Source: Amycolatopsis eburnea
GTDB lineage: Bacteria; Actinomycetota; Actinomycetes; Mycobacteriales; Pseudonocardiaceae
Reading direction: 5' to 3'
DNA: 64,000 bases
Assembly: GCF_003937945.1 (NCBI RefSeq)
Contig: NZ_RSEC01000008.1
Span: 186,001 to 250,000 of the forward strand
The translations under genes and the position numbers were made by a program. Of the stretch, positions 24,959 through 33,057 are shown one piece after another; position 1 is the first letter of the stretch; each line of letters starts with the position of its first letter. Under the pieces are notes generated by a model. That model saw only the letters and a program-made list of their open reading frames with translations, had not been told where the DNA came from and made no database searches.

Positions 24959-26081
24959 GTTCCTCCCGTACGGCCGCCAGTCCATCTCCGAAGAGGACAT
25001 CCAGGCCGTCGTCGACGTCCTGCGCGGCGACTGGCTGACCACCGGGCCCGCGGTCCAGCAGTTCGAGAACGACCTCGCGGCGCACACCGGCGGCACGCCC
25101 GCGGTGGCCGTGACGTCGGGCACCGCCGCCCTGCACGTCGCCTACGCGGCCGCCGGGATCAAGCCGGGCGACGAGGTCGTCACGAGCCCGATGACGTTCG
25201 TCGCCACCGCCGCGACCGCCGCCCTGCACGGCGCGAAGGTGGTCTTCGCCGACGTCGAACCGGACACCGGCAACCTCGACGTCGAGGCCGCGAAGGCCGC
25301 GGTGACCGAACGCACGAAGGTCGTCGCCGCCGTCGACTACGCCGGCCACCCGGCCGAACTGGACGCGCTGGGCGAAATCGCCCACACCACCGGCGCGCTG
25401 CTCCTGGAGGACGCCGCGCACTCGGTCGGCGGGTCCTGGCAGGGCCGTCCGGTGGGCTCGATCGCCGACCTGACGACGTTCTCGTTCTTCCCGACCAAGA
25501 ACCTCACCACGGCCGAGGGCGGCGCCGTCGTGACGCCCGACGCGGCGTTGCTGGACCGGGCGCGGAAGTTCCGCAACCACGGCCTGGTCCGCGACCGCGC
25601 CGAGCAGCGCTACCCGGACGAAGGCGGCTGGCACCAGGAAGTCCACGAGTTCGGGCTGAACTACCGCCTGCCGGACGTCCTCTGCGCGCTCGGGTCCAGC
25701 CAGCTCAAGCGGCTAACGGAGTTCAAGAAGCGCCGCGCCGAGATCCACGCCCGGTACACCGCCGCGCTGAGCGACGTCGACGGCGTGGCGACGCCGCCGA
25801 GCCGCCCGGGCGCCGACCCGGTGTGGCACCTCTACCCGCTGCGGGTCCTCGAAGGCCGCCGCAAGGCGCTGTTCGAGCACCTGCGCGGCGCCGGCATCGG
25901 CGTCCAGGTCAACTACATCCCGGCGTACTGGCACCCCGTCTTCGAGGACCTCGGCTACCGGCGCGGCCTCTGCCCGAACGCCGAGGCGTACTACGAGCAG
26001 GAGCTGTCGCTGCCGCTCTTCCCGGCGCTGACGGACGCCGACGTCGACCGCGTCGTCGACGCCGTGCGCGCGTTCTTCTAG
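24951..26081 (+). CDS. pseC: PseC-like UDP-4-amino sugar aminotransferase
   Basis: A 376-residue DegT/DnrJ/EryC1 aminotransferase. The opening FLPYGRQSISEEDIQAVVDVLRGDWLT is the classic PseC N-terminus. The PLP lysine is Lys183 in FFPTKNLTT, and LEDAAHSVGG carries the cofactor Asp. It aminates C4 of the PseB product using glutamate. It overlaps the pseB-like gene by 8 bp and is convergent with the synthase gene, overlapping it by 4 bp. Confidence 0.9.
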   Translation: MAEFLPYGRQSISEEDIQAVVDVLRGDWLTTGPAVQQFENDLAAHTGGTPAVAVTSGTAALHVAYAAAGIKPGDEVVTSPMTFVATAATAALHGAKVVFADVEPDTGNLDVEAAKAAVTERTKVVAAVDYAGHPAELDALGEIAHTTGALLLEDAAHSVGGSWQGRPVGSIADLTTFSFFPTKNLTTAEGGAVVTPDAALLDRARKFRNHGLVRDRAEQRYPDEGGWHQEVHEFGLNYRLPDVLCALGSSQLKRLTEFKKRRAEIHARYTAALSDVDGVATPPSRPGADPVWHLYPLRVLEGRRKALFEHLRGAGIGVQVNYIPAYWHPVFEDLGYRRGLCPNAEAYYEQELSLPLFPALTDADVDRVVDAVRAFF

Positions 26082-27127
26082 AGCAGGTCCCAGGTCAGGG
26101 GCGTGCCCTTCGCGGCGTCGACGCGGAAGGTGCGCCCCACGACCTTGGTGATCTCGGCCGGGGCCAGGCCGCCCGCGGGCCGGATCGACCGGACGTTCGC
26201 CGCGGTGACCTCGTCGCCGGCGCGGACGTCCTCGACGACGTAGAGGGACCGGCGCAGCCGCAGGCCCTCCTTCTCGCTCTCGCGCGGGCCCAGCACCGGC
26301 TGCCCCAGCGCCTCCCACGCCCGGTGCGTCTCGGTCACCAGCGCGGCCAGCTCGGCGGGCTCCAGCGAGAACTCCGAGTCGACGCCGCCGTCGGCACGAG
26401 CGAGCGTGACGTGCTTCTCGATCGCCACCGCGCCCAGCGCGACGGCCGCGACCGGCGCCCCGATGCCGGGCGTGTGGTCCGACAGCCCCACCAGCGTCTG
26501 CGTCAGGCCCGCGAGCAGCGGCAGGCCGCGCAGGTTGCTCTCGGTCGGCGACGCGGGGTAGCTCGCCGTGCAGCCGAGCACGATCAGCTGGTCGTTGCCC
26601 GCTTCGCGCGCGGTGCGGACCGCGGCGTCGATCTCGGCGACGTTCGCCATGCCGGTGGAGATGACCAGCGGCTTGCCCGTGCGCGCGCACAGCTCGATCA
26701 GCGGCAGGTCCACGATCTCCGACGACGCGATCTTGTACGCCGGCGCGTCCAGGGACTCCAGCAGCTCGACCGCGGTGGGGTCGAAGGGGCTGGAGAAGAT
26801 CTCCAGGCCACGCGCGCGGGCCCGCTCGAACAACGGCGCGTGCCACTCCCAGGGCGTGTGGGCCTTTTCGTACAGTTTGTACAGGTTTTCCCCGCCCCAC
26901 AGCTCGTGGGTCTCGCCGATCCGGAACGCCGGGGTGTCGACGTCGATGGTGATCGTGTCGGGGCGGTAGGTCTGCAGCTTGACCGCCTGCGCGCCGGTCT
27001 CCGCGATGGCGTCGACGATCGACAGCGCGCGGTCCAGGTCGCCGTTGTGGTTGCCGGACATCTCGGCGATGACGAAGGGCGCGTGGCCGGGGCCGATCGT
27101 GTGCGCGCCGAACCGGATGTCGTGCAT
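26078..27127 (-). CDS. pseI: PseI-like pseudaminic acid synthase
   Basis: A 349-residue NeuB-family protein: a TIM barrel (FVIAEMSGNHNGDLDRAL, LQTYRPDT, FSSPFDPTAVELLE, PAYKIASSE, STGMAN, GLSDHTPG, IEKHVTL) followed by a C-terminal SAF domain (about 290-349). The TPWEWH segment and LWGGENLY are typical of PseI rather than NeuB or LegI. It condenses the 2,4-diacetamido hexose with phosphoenolpyruvate. GGGGAGG ahead of the ATG fixes the start. It is the last gene of a leftward operon that begins with the GT29-like gene. Confidence 0.92.
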   Translation of the reverse strand: MHDIRFGAHTIGPGHAPFVIAEMSGNHNGDLDRALSIVDAIAETGAQAVKLQTYRPDTITIDVDTPAFRIGETHELWGGENLYKLYEKAHTPWEWHAPLFERARARGLEIFSSPFDPTAVELLESLDAPAYKIASSEIVDLPLIELCARTGKPLVISTGMANVAEIDAAVRTAREAGNDQLIVLGCTASYPASPTESNLRGLPLLAGLTQTLVGLSDHTPGIGAPVAAVALGAVAIEKHVTLARADGGVDSEFSLEPAELAALVTETHRAWEALGQPVLGPRESEKEGLRLRRSLYVVEDVRAGDEVTAANVRSIRPAGGLAPAEITKVVGRTFRVDAAKGTPLTWDLL

Positions 27128-27153
27128 GGTGCCTCCCCGGGGTGGACTGCGGG

Positions 27154-27606
27154 TCAGCTCAGAGTCTTGCGCAGCTGCCGGAAGCCCTCGACGGCAGGCG
27201 CGGCTTCGGCGTAACCCGCCTTCTCGAACAGCTTCCCCGAAGCCGCGTTGTCCTGGTGCACGGCGGCGAACACGGTCCGGACGCCGAGGCGCTCGCGCGC
27301 GGCCCGCTCCCCCTCGGCGAGCACCGCGCCGGACCGGCCGCGGCCCCGGCTCTCGGGGGCCAGCGTGATGCTCACCTCCCAGCCGTCGCCGTCGCGCCGG
27401 TCGAACCGGACGGTGCCGACCGGCGCCTCGTCGTCTTCGACGACGAGCAGCAGCCGCTGCGGGTCGGCCAGCACCCCGCGCAGCCACGCGAGGTGCTCGT
27501 CGAGGGCCACCACGGCCGTCGAGCGCGACGACCGGCGCGTCCGCGGGTCGTTGCGCCAGCCCAGCAGCAGCTCGGCGTCCGCTTCGGTGGCTTCCCGGGC
27601 GCGCAA
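27154..27606 (-). CDS. pseH: GNAT acetyltransferase, PseH-like
   Basis: A 150-residue GNAT protein with MRAREATEADAELLLGWRNDP at the start, as in PseH/RimJ relatives. It also has the acetyl-CoA loop RGRGRSG and NAASGKLFEKAGY near the end. PseH acetylates N4 of the PseC product, the only pathway step otherwise missing here. The start is a TTG one base after the stop of the coiled-coil gene, so translational coupling is likely. Assignment to the pathway rests on context, since GNAT sequences alone do not fix the substrate. Confidence 0.75.
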   Translation of the reverse strand: MRAREATEADAELLLGWRNDPRTRRSSRSTAVVALDEHLAWLRGVLADPQRLLLVVEDDEAPVGTVRFDRRDGDGWEVSITLAPESRGRGRSGAVLAEGERAARERLGVRTVFAAVHQDNAASGKLFEKAGYAEAAPAVEGFRQLRKTLS

Positions 27607-27607
27607 G

Positions 27608-28042
27608 CTACTGGGCGACGGGCTCTTCGACCCGGTCCTCGAGGCGGCGCAGCCGGTCCTCGTAGCGGGAGATGCCCGCCAGCCGGACCCGGATCTGCGC
27701 GTGCTGCCGCTGGATCTCCTCGATCAGCGTGCGGGCCTCGGCGATCTGCGGGGCGTCGGCCTTCGGCACCAGCGACATCGACTCGCGCAGCGTCTCCAGG
27801 CGGCCTTCCTGGGCGGCCACGTGCGGGATCAGGCGGTCGAGCTCGGCACGGGCCCAGCGCAGGTCGCCGCGGGCCTCCTCGAGGTTGCGCTCGGCGTTGT
27901 CGAGCCGGCGCCGGTGGTCGGCGGTCGCGTGCTCGAGGTTGTTGACGCGGTCGGCGAGCCCGCGGGTGCGTTCGTCGACGCGGAAGTCGATCAGCCGGGC
28001 GATCCGGTCGACGAAGCCTCTGCCCAGTTTCTGCACAGCCAT
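27608..28042 (-). CDS. Small coiled-coil protein in the pseudaminate/GT29 operon
   Basis: A 144-residue, highly charged, almost fully helical protein. It starts MAVQKLGRGFVDRIARLIDFRV, an amphipathic helix that could touch membrane. Heptad stretches follow (DRVNNLEHATADHRRRLDNAE, ARTLIEEIQRQHAQIRVRL). There is no catalytic motif. It lies between the GT29-like gene (34 nt upstream) and the pseH-like gene (1 nt downstream), so it is probably made with them. It could scaffold the glycosyltransferase or sense chain length, but nothing shows this directly. Confidence 0.75.
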   Translation of the reverse strand: MAVQKLGRGFVDRIARLIDFRVDERTRGLADRVNNLEHATADHRRRLDNAERNLEEARGDLRWARAELDRLIPHVAAQEGRLETLRESMSLVPKADAPQIAEARTLIEEIQRQHAQIRVRLAGISRYEDRLRRLEDRVEEPVAQ

Positions 28043-28076
28043 GGGTGGGTCCTTACGTGGAGGTGGGGACGCGCGT

Positions 28077-28733
28077 TCAGCGCAGGAGGGTGGTGTCGCC
28101 GGTCTTCGTCCAGGAGTCCAGCAGCCGCCCTTCGGCGGCGATCTGGTGCTCCGGGCCGACGATGCAGGAGTCGCCGGCGGCGTGCTCCCACGAGGTCTGG
28201 TCCGGGTTGTCGATGAACGAGAACCCGGTGAGCACGAGCTGCGCGGTCGGGAACGACGTCCGCGCGATCCACGCCGCCAGCGTGCCGGTGGTCGACCACG
28301 TCGGCTCGTCACGGGTCGGCAGGCCCAGCGCGTCCGACAGGGGCAGCACGACGTCGCGGTTCGACACCGGGACCGCGCCCAGGTCGGCGGGCCACCAGCC
28401 CGGCAGGTCCTCCGGCTCCCAGTGCATCCGGCCCGGCTCGACCAGCAGGTAAAGCCGCTTGCGGTAGTCCTGGAAGACGTGCGGGGTGGCCCGGATCGCC
28501 CGGTTGAACACCACGACGTGCGTCCGGGAGCCGACGATCTCCTCCCCCGGCTTGTCGACGACGAAACCGTTGACCCGGATGACCAGGTCACAGGCGTCGA
28601 TCGCCTTCGCGCGCTGGGGGTCGGGCGGGAGCGGCTGGTTGCCGACGACGGCCACCGAGCGCGGGTCGGGCCGGTCGGCGTACGCCGCGAGCAGGTTGAC
28701 CATCAGGCTCGCCGCGCCGAGAGCAGCAGTCAT
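28077..28733 (-). CDS. GT29-like sialyltransferase-fold protein
   Basis: A 218-residue protein. It carries sialylmotif L (SVAVVGN, then AIDACDLVIRVNGF, then EEIVGSRTHVVVFNR; about residues 26-78), motif S (STTGTLAAWIA...QLVLTGF; about 147-171) and motif VS HQIAAE (His196, Glu201). These are the conserved blocks of family GT29. A short N-terminal hydrophobic stretch (1-20) may anchor it to the membrane. It heads an operon with coiled-coil, pseH- and pseI-like genes, so transfer of CMP-pseudaminate is the natural hypothesis. The start at 28733 fits a -10 at 28742; a GTG at 28763 is possible. Confidence 0.7.
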   Translation of the reverse strand: MTAALGAASLMVNLLAAYADRPDPRSVAVVGNQPLPPDPQRAKAIDACDLVIRVNGFVVDKPGEEIVGSRTHVVVFNRAIRATPHVFQDYRKRLYLLVEPGRMHWEPEDLPGWWPADLGAVPVSNRDVVLPLSDALGLPTRDEPTWSTTGTLAAWIARTSFPTAQLVLTGFSFIDNPDQTSWEHAAGDSCIVGPEHQIAAEGRLLDSWTKTGDTTLLR

Positions 28734-28741
28734 AAGCCGAG

Positions 28742-28747
28742 AAAGTA
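28742..28747 (-). promoter_or_regulatory. -10 element TACTTT before the GT29-like gene
   Basis: TACTTT on the minus strand ends 8 nt before the ATG at 28733, in a locally AT-richer stretch. If used, the longer GTG start at 28763 would be upstream of the mRNA. Confidence 0.4.
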
Positions 28748-28834
28748 CCAGCACAAAGGTCACCCGCTACCGCGTATCGGCCACTCGGCTCTACCACAGC
28801 GGCGGGGTGGCCCGGCCGCCGCTCATCCCATCGG

Positions 28835-28840
28835 TACCCT
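28835..28840 (+). promoter_or_regulatory. -10 element TACCCT, leaderless-type, for the galactan exporter
   Basis: TACCCT is 7 nt before the GTG at 28848. It decides the start of the transporter gene, whose frame stays open far upstream. Confidence 0.55.
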
Positions 28841-28847
28841 CGTCCAC

Positions 28848-29801
28848 GTGCATGCCACCAGCACGGTTCAGGCCGCGAACTCCCCCGTAGCGACGCCGGC
28901 ACCGCCGACGTCGGACAGCAAGACGTTCGCGCGCGCCTTCGCCGACATCAAAGCCGGGTTCAAGGCTCGCGAGCTGTGGGGACACCTCGGCTGGCAGGAC
29001 ATCAAGCAGCGCTACCGCCGCTCGGTGATCGGGCCCTTCTGGATCACGATCAGCCAGGCCGTCATCGCGCTCGGGCTCGGGCTGCTGTACTCGCAGCTGT
29101 TCAACACCCCGATCCAGGTGTTCCTGCCCTACCTGTCCACCGGCTTCATCCTCTGGGGCTTCATCAGCGGCTGCCTCGCCGAGGGCATGGAGACGTTCAT
29201 CGCGAACGAGGGGCTGATCAAGCAGCTCCCCGCGCCGCTGAGCGTGTACATGCTGCGCACGGTGTGGCGGCAGTCGCTGCTGCTGGCGCACAACATGATC
29301 GTGTACGTCGCGGTGCTGGCGATCTTCTTCACGTCGCTGGACAACCGGTACTCGCTGGGGTCGAAGGACGGCCTCTGCGCGGCCGGCCTGTACTGCCACC
29401 CCGGCCTCAGCTGGACCGTGCTGCTGGCCATCCCGGGCTTCCTGCTGCTCGCGCTGAACGCGGGCTGGGTGACGCTGCTGCTGGGCATCATCTCGACCCG
29501 GTTCCGCGACATCCCGCAGGTCATCAACTCGCTGATCCAGCTGCTGTTCTACGCCACGCCGATCGTCTGGCCGGTGGACCAGCTGCTCGCGGGCGGTGCC
29601 CGCGCGAACGCCTCCTGGGCACTGCCGATCATCCAGCTCAACCCGCTGTACCACTTCATGCAGGTGGTCCGGGCGCCGCTGATCGGGCAGTCCTTCACGC
29701 CCGGCAACTGGATCGTCGTCGGCGGCATCACCATCGTCGGCTGGGCGCTCGCGCTCGTCGCCATGCGCAACTACCGTGCCCGCGTCTCCTACTGGGTGTG
29801 A
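28848..29801 (+). CDS. wzm: Galactan ABC exporter permease (Wzm, RfbD/Rv3783-like)
   Basis: A 317-residue ABC-2 type permease. A ~60-residue cytoplasmic N-terminus with ELWGHLGWQDIKQRYRRSVIGPFW is the usual opening of polysaccharide exporters. About six membrane helices follow, with a loop around residues 155-185 containing two cysteines (LCAAGLYC). With the next gene it should flip lipid-linked galactan across the membrane, as shown for Rv3781/Rv3783. The gene is first of a Wzm-Wzt-GlfT1 operon with 3-nt spacing and an ATGA overlap. Confidence 0.92.
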   Translation: MHATSTVQAANSPVATPAPPTSDSKTFARAFADIKAGFKARELWGHLGWQDIKQRYRRSVIGPFWITISQAVIALGLGLLYSQLFNTPIQVFLPYLSTGFILWGFISGCLAEGMETFIANEGLIKQLPAPLSVYMLRTVWRQSLLLAHNMIVYVAVLAIFFTSLDNRYSLGSKDGLCAAGLYCHPGLSWTVLLAIPGFLLLALNAGWVTLLLGIISTRFRDIPQVINSLIQLLFYATPIVWPVDQLLAGGARANASWALPIIQLNPLYHFMQVVRAPLIGQSFTPGNWIVVGGITIVGWALALVAMRNYRARVSYWV

Positions 29802-29804
29802 CAC

Positions 29805-30620
29805 ATGGTCTCCATTGACGTTCAGAACGCCTACGTCGACTTCCCGATCTTCGACGCCAAGACCCGCTCGATGAAGAAGAAGGTCCTCGGCAAGGTCGGC
29901 GGCAAGATCGGCACCGACACCAAGGTGCCGATCATCGAAGCGCTGCACGACGTGACGCTTTCGCTGCGCGAGGGCGACCGGGTCGGCCTGGTCGGCCACA
30001 ACGGCGCGGGCAAGTCCACGCTGCTGCGGCTGCTCGCCGGGATCTACGAGCCGACGCGCGGCTCGTCGCGGATCGAGGGCAAGATCGCCCCGGTCTTCGA
30101 CCTCGGCGTCGGCATGGACCCCGAGATCTCCGGCGAGGAGAACATCATCATCCGCGGCCTCTTCCTCGGGATGACGGCCAAGGAGATGGAGAAGCGCGTC
30201 GACGACATCGCGGAGTTCACCGAGCTCGGCGACTACCTCCAGATGCCGCTGCGGACGTACTCGACGGGTATGCGCGTGCGGCTGGCGCTGGGCGTGGTCA
30301 CGTCGATCGACCCCGAGATCCTGATCCTCGACGAGGGCATCGGCGCGGTCGACGCGGCGTTCCTGAACAAGGCCCGCGACCGCCTCAAGGACCTCGTGAA
30401 GCGGTCCGGGATCCTGGTCTTCGCCAGCCACTCCGACGAGTTCCTGTTCGAGCTCTGCGATTCAGCCATCTGGATGGACGAAGGCCACCTCAAGCAACAG
30501 GGTTCGCTGCGGGACGTCCTCACTTCGTACAAGGGGCGCGACCCCTTCGAGAACATGAGCCAGGAAACCTTGGAGCGCTTCGGCATCGAGCCGGTGGCGA
30601 CGACGAACGGCGGCGAATGA
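29805..30620 (+). CDS. wzt: Galactan ABC exporter ATPase (Wzt, RfbE/Rv3781-like)
   Basis: A 271-residue ATPase with an N-terminal extension of ~50 residues (SIDVQNAYVDFPIFDAKTRSMKKK) typical of polysaccharide exporters. Walker A is GHNGAGKST (64-72), the signature is YSTGMRVRLA (152-161) and Walker B is ILILDE (172-177). There is no C-terminal carbohydrate-binding domain, so export is not of the O9a cap-recognising type. It follows wzm by 3 nt and overlaps glfT1. Confidence 0.95.
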   Translation: MVSIDVQNAYVDFPIFDAKTRSMKKKVLGKVGGKIGTDTKVPIIEALHDVTLSLREGDRVGLVGHNGAGKSTLLRLLAGIYEPTRGSSRIEGKIAPVFDLGVGMDPEISGEENIIIRGLFLGMTAKEMEKRVDDIAEFTELGDYLQMPLRTYSTGMRVRLALGVVTSIDPEILILDEGIGAVDAAFLNKARDRLKDLVKRSGILVFASHSDEFLFELCDSAIWMDEGHLKQQGSLRDVLTSYKGRDPFENMSQETLERFGIEPVATTNGGE

Positions 30621-31528
30621 TGGTCAGCGAGACGCGGCAGCTGCCCGACGGCGCGGTCGTCGGCGTGGTCGTCACGCGGCACCGGCGCGAGCTGCTGGCG
30701 GACTCGCTGAAGGTCATCGCGGCCCAGACGCGGCCGGTCGACCACCTCGTGGTGGTCGACAACGGGCCGGACGACTCGGCCCGCGAAGTCGTCGAGAACT
30801 ACCCGCTGCCGAGCACGTACCTGCCGTCGCACCGCAACCTCGGCGGCGCCGGCGGGTTCGCGCTGGGCATGCTGCACGCGCTGTCGCTGGGCGCGGACTG
30901 GGTCTGGCTGGCCGACGACGACGGACGCCCGGCCGACGAGAACGTGCTCGCGATCCTGCTGGAGGAAGCGGAAAAGCGGGACCTGGCGGAGATTTCGCCG
31001 GTGGTGTCCAACATCGACGCCCCGGACAAGCTCGCGTTCCCGCTGCGCCGCGGCCTGACGTGGAAGCGGTCGCAGGCCGAGCTGGGCGTCGACTTCCTGC
31101 CCGGCATCGCGTCCCTGATGAACGGCGCGCTGTTCCGCGCGTCCACTTTGGACGTCGTCGGCGTGCCGGACCTGCGCCTGTTCTTCCGCGGCGACGAGGT
31201 CGAGCTGCACCGCCGGCTGGCCCGTTCGGGGCTGCCGTTCGGCACGTCGCTGAAGACGAAGTACCTGCACCCGGACGGCTCGGACGAGTTCAAGCCGATG
31301 CTGGGCGGCAAGTTCCACGCGCAGGAACCGGAAAACGAGGTCAAGCGCTACTACACCTACCGCAACCGCGGGTACCTGCTGTCGCAGCCGGGGATGCGGA
31401 AGATCGGCGCGCTGGAGATCGTCCGGTTCGGACTGTACTTCGTCGGCGTGAAGCGGGACCCGAAGGCGTTCCTGCAGTGGCTGAAGCTGGTCCGGCAGGG
31501 CCGCGCGGAGAAGTTCTACCGCTACTGA
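30617..31528 (+). CDS. glfT1: Galactofuranosyltransferase GlfT1 (Rv3782-like)
   Basis: A 303-residue GT2 enzyme. VGVVVTRHRRELLADSLKVIAAQTRPVDHLVVVDNG is the nucleotide-sugar domain, NLGGAGGFALGM is shared with GlfT2, and WLADDDG holds the metal-binding Asp100-102. GlfT1 adds the first two galactofuranose residues to the rhamnosyl-GlcNAc lipid linker. The start ATG overlaps the wzt stop (ATGA). Place and order match Rv3781-Rv3783. A terminator follows 4 nt later. Confidence 0.92.
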   Translation: MMVSETRQLPDGAVVGVVVTRHRRELLADSLKVIAAQTRPVDHLVVVDNGPDDSAREVVENYPLPSTYLPSHRNLGGAGGFALGMLHALSLGADWVWLADDDGRPADENVLAILLEEAEKRDLAEISPVVSNIDAPDKLAFPLRRGLTWKRSQAELGVDFLPGIASLMNGALFRASTLDVVGVPDLRLFFRGDEVELHRRLARSGLPFGTSLKTKYLHPDGSDEFKPMLGGKFHAQEPENEVKRYYTYRNRGYLLSQPGMRKIGALEIVRFGLYFVGVKRDPKAFLQWLKLVRQGRAEKFYRY

Positions 31529-31531
31529 GTC

Positions 31532-31570
31532 CACGAAGAAGGGCCTCGTTCCCGGGGGCCCTTTTTCGTG
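31532..31570. terminator. Terminator after the galactan exporter operon
   Basis: A 14-bp stem (31532-31545 with 31557-31570, one G-U pair) starts 4 nt after the glfT1 stop. On the plus strand the right arm carries a run of five T. It can also stop the convergent gene at 31576. Confidence 0.85.
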
Positions 31571-31575
31571 CGGTC

Positions 31576-33048
31576 CTATTCGCCGATCACCGGCGGCGCG
31601 GTGCGCAGGTCGGTGCCGAACACCTCGTCCGGGTCACCCTCGACCAGGTACGTCGGCCGCGAGTGCTCGGTGTCCTCGTCACCCTCGCCCTTCTGGCCGC
31701 GGCCCATGGCGCCGCCCATGCCGCCACGGCCGGCCGCGCCCGAGCCGAGGCCGCCCATCCCGCGTCCGGCGGCCGCCTCGGCCGCGCCGATGCCACCGGG
31801 CCGGGCCGCACCGGACGCGGCACCCGCGCCGGTGGCGTTGCCCGCGCCCGAACCGCCGGGGCCGAAGCCGCCGGCCCCGCGACCGCCGCCCCCGCCGACC
31901 TTGGAGTTGTAGGCCTCGTCGCCGCCGAAGTTCATCCCGCCCATCGGCATCGGGCTCATCGGCGGCATGCCGCCGAACTGCTGGTTCGGGTTCGGCGTCG
32001 ACCCACCGGGGAGCGATCCCGGCGTGAAGCCGGACGGTGTGGTGGTGCCCGACGGGATGAGGCCCGCACCGGTGGTCGAGCCGGGCCCGGAGAACTGCGG
32101 CGTCCCGGTGGTGCCCGGGATGTTGCCGGGGGTGAAGTTGTTGGTGCCCCCACCCGGCATGTTCACCGAGTGCCCGCCCGGCGTGTTCACGCCCGACGGC
32201 GTGTTGATGCCGTTCTTGTCCCCGGTCCCGTTCGGGTCGTCACTCCCCCCACCGGTGCTGAAGCTCGGCGGCGGCGCGAAGGCGGGCTGCTTGGAGGCGG
32301 CCTCGTAGAGGTTCTTGTCGTAGGTCGCCATGACCCCGGCGGCCTGGTCGTGCGCCGCCTGGCTGTCCTTCTGCTTCTGGATCGACTTGTCGACGTTGTC
32401 CGCCAGGTTGAAGGGGTTCGAGGTCGCCCAGGAGCTGAACTCGTCCTTCCAGCTGAACGGGATCGGCGCCGGCATGGCGTTCTTCGCCGTCGAGGCGGCC
32501 TGGCCCTGGTCGTAGATGGTCTCCGAGGCGAGCTTCGCGTTCTGCGAGTTGGCCTCCGACCACTTGCTCAGGCTGGTGAAGTACTGCTGGGCGTTCTCGG
32601 CCGCGGTGCCTTCCCAGGTGCCCTTGGACGCGTTGACCGCTGTGGTCATCGACTGGGCGAACTTGTCGAACACCTGGTGGACCTGGTGGTACGCCGTCGA
32701 AACGTCCGAGACCTGCTGGACGTCGAGGTTGCTCTCGAGGAACGCCTGGAGCTGGGCGTGGTCGTTGCCCTTGTAGTCGGCGTTGGGCGCGTGGAGGCCT
32801 TGGACGTACTCGACGTCGCGGCCCTTCGTCGCGTCGGCCTCGTTCTTGTCGCCCATCTCCTGGGACTGGCTCTTGGCCTTCGCCTGGGCGATCCACTGCT
32901 GGACCGGCCCGAACAGCCAGCTACCCGGGTCGACGCCCTCTGCGGCCTTCTGCTGCAGGTAGGCGTCGCGCTCGGCGGGCGCCATGTCCTGGACCTGCTG
33001 GGGCGTCTTGTCCTCGGTCTTCGGCGCCGGTCCCTGTCGCGTGGTCAT
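31576..33048 (-). CDS. PPE/WXG-like secreted-type protein with Gly/Pro-rich tail
   Basis: A 490-residue protein. The first ~260 residues are helical, with a WxG turn in the helical hairpin (ASKGTWEGTAAENAQQYFTSLSKW), as in ESX substrates. The second half is a low-complexity Gly/Pro/Thr region with repeats such as NTPGGHSVNMPGGG and GAGAASGAARPGG. There is no Sec signal. It is likely a type VII secretion substrate; its partner genes (DUF3558 lipoprotein, small helical protein, EspG-like) lie just upstream on the same strand. The exact family is not certain. Confidence 0.7.
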   Translation of the reverse strand: MTTRQGPAPKTEDKTPQQVQDMAPAERDAYLQQKAAEGVDPGSWLFGPVQQWIAQAKAKSQSQEMGDKNEADATKGRDVEYVQGLHAPNADYKGNDHAQLQAFLESNLDVQQVSDVSTAYHQVHQVFDKFAQSMTTAVNASKGTWEGTAAENAQQYFTSLSKWSEANSQNAKLASETIYDQGQAASTAKNAMPAPIPFSWKDEFSSWATSNPFNLADNVDKSIQKQKDSQAAHDQAAGVMATYDKNLYEAASKQPAFAPPPSFSTGGGSDDPNGTGDKNGINTPSGVNTPGGHSVNMPGGGTNNFTPGNIPGTTGTPQFSGPGSTTGAGLIPSGTTTPSGFTPGSLPGGSTPNPNQQFGGMPPMSPMPMGGMNFGGDEAYNSKVGGGGGRGAGGFGPGGSGAGNATGAGAASGAARPGGIGAAEAAAGRGMGGLGSGAAGRGGMGGAMGRGQKGEGDEDTEHSRPTYLVEGDPDEVFGTDLRTAPPVIGE

Positions 33049-33057
33049 CTGGGTCCC

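Noticed and set aside
22214..28733. Neu5Ac or legionaminic acid pathway
   Set aside because: The dehydratase, aminotransferase and synthase match PseB, PseC and PseI signatures; no NeuC-type epimerase or LegB-type genes occur.
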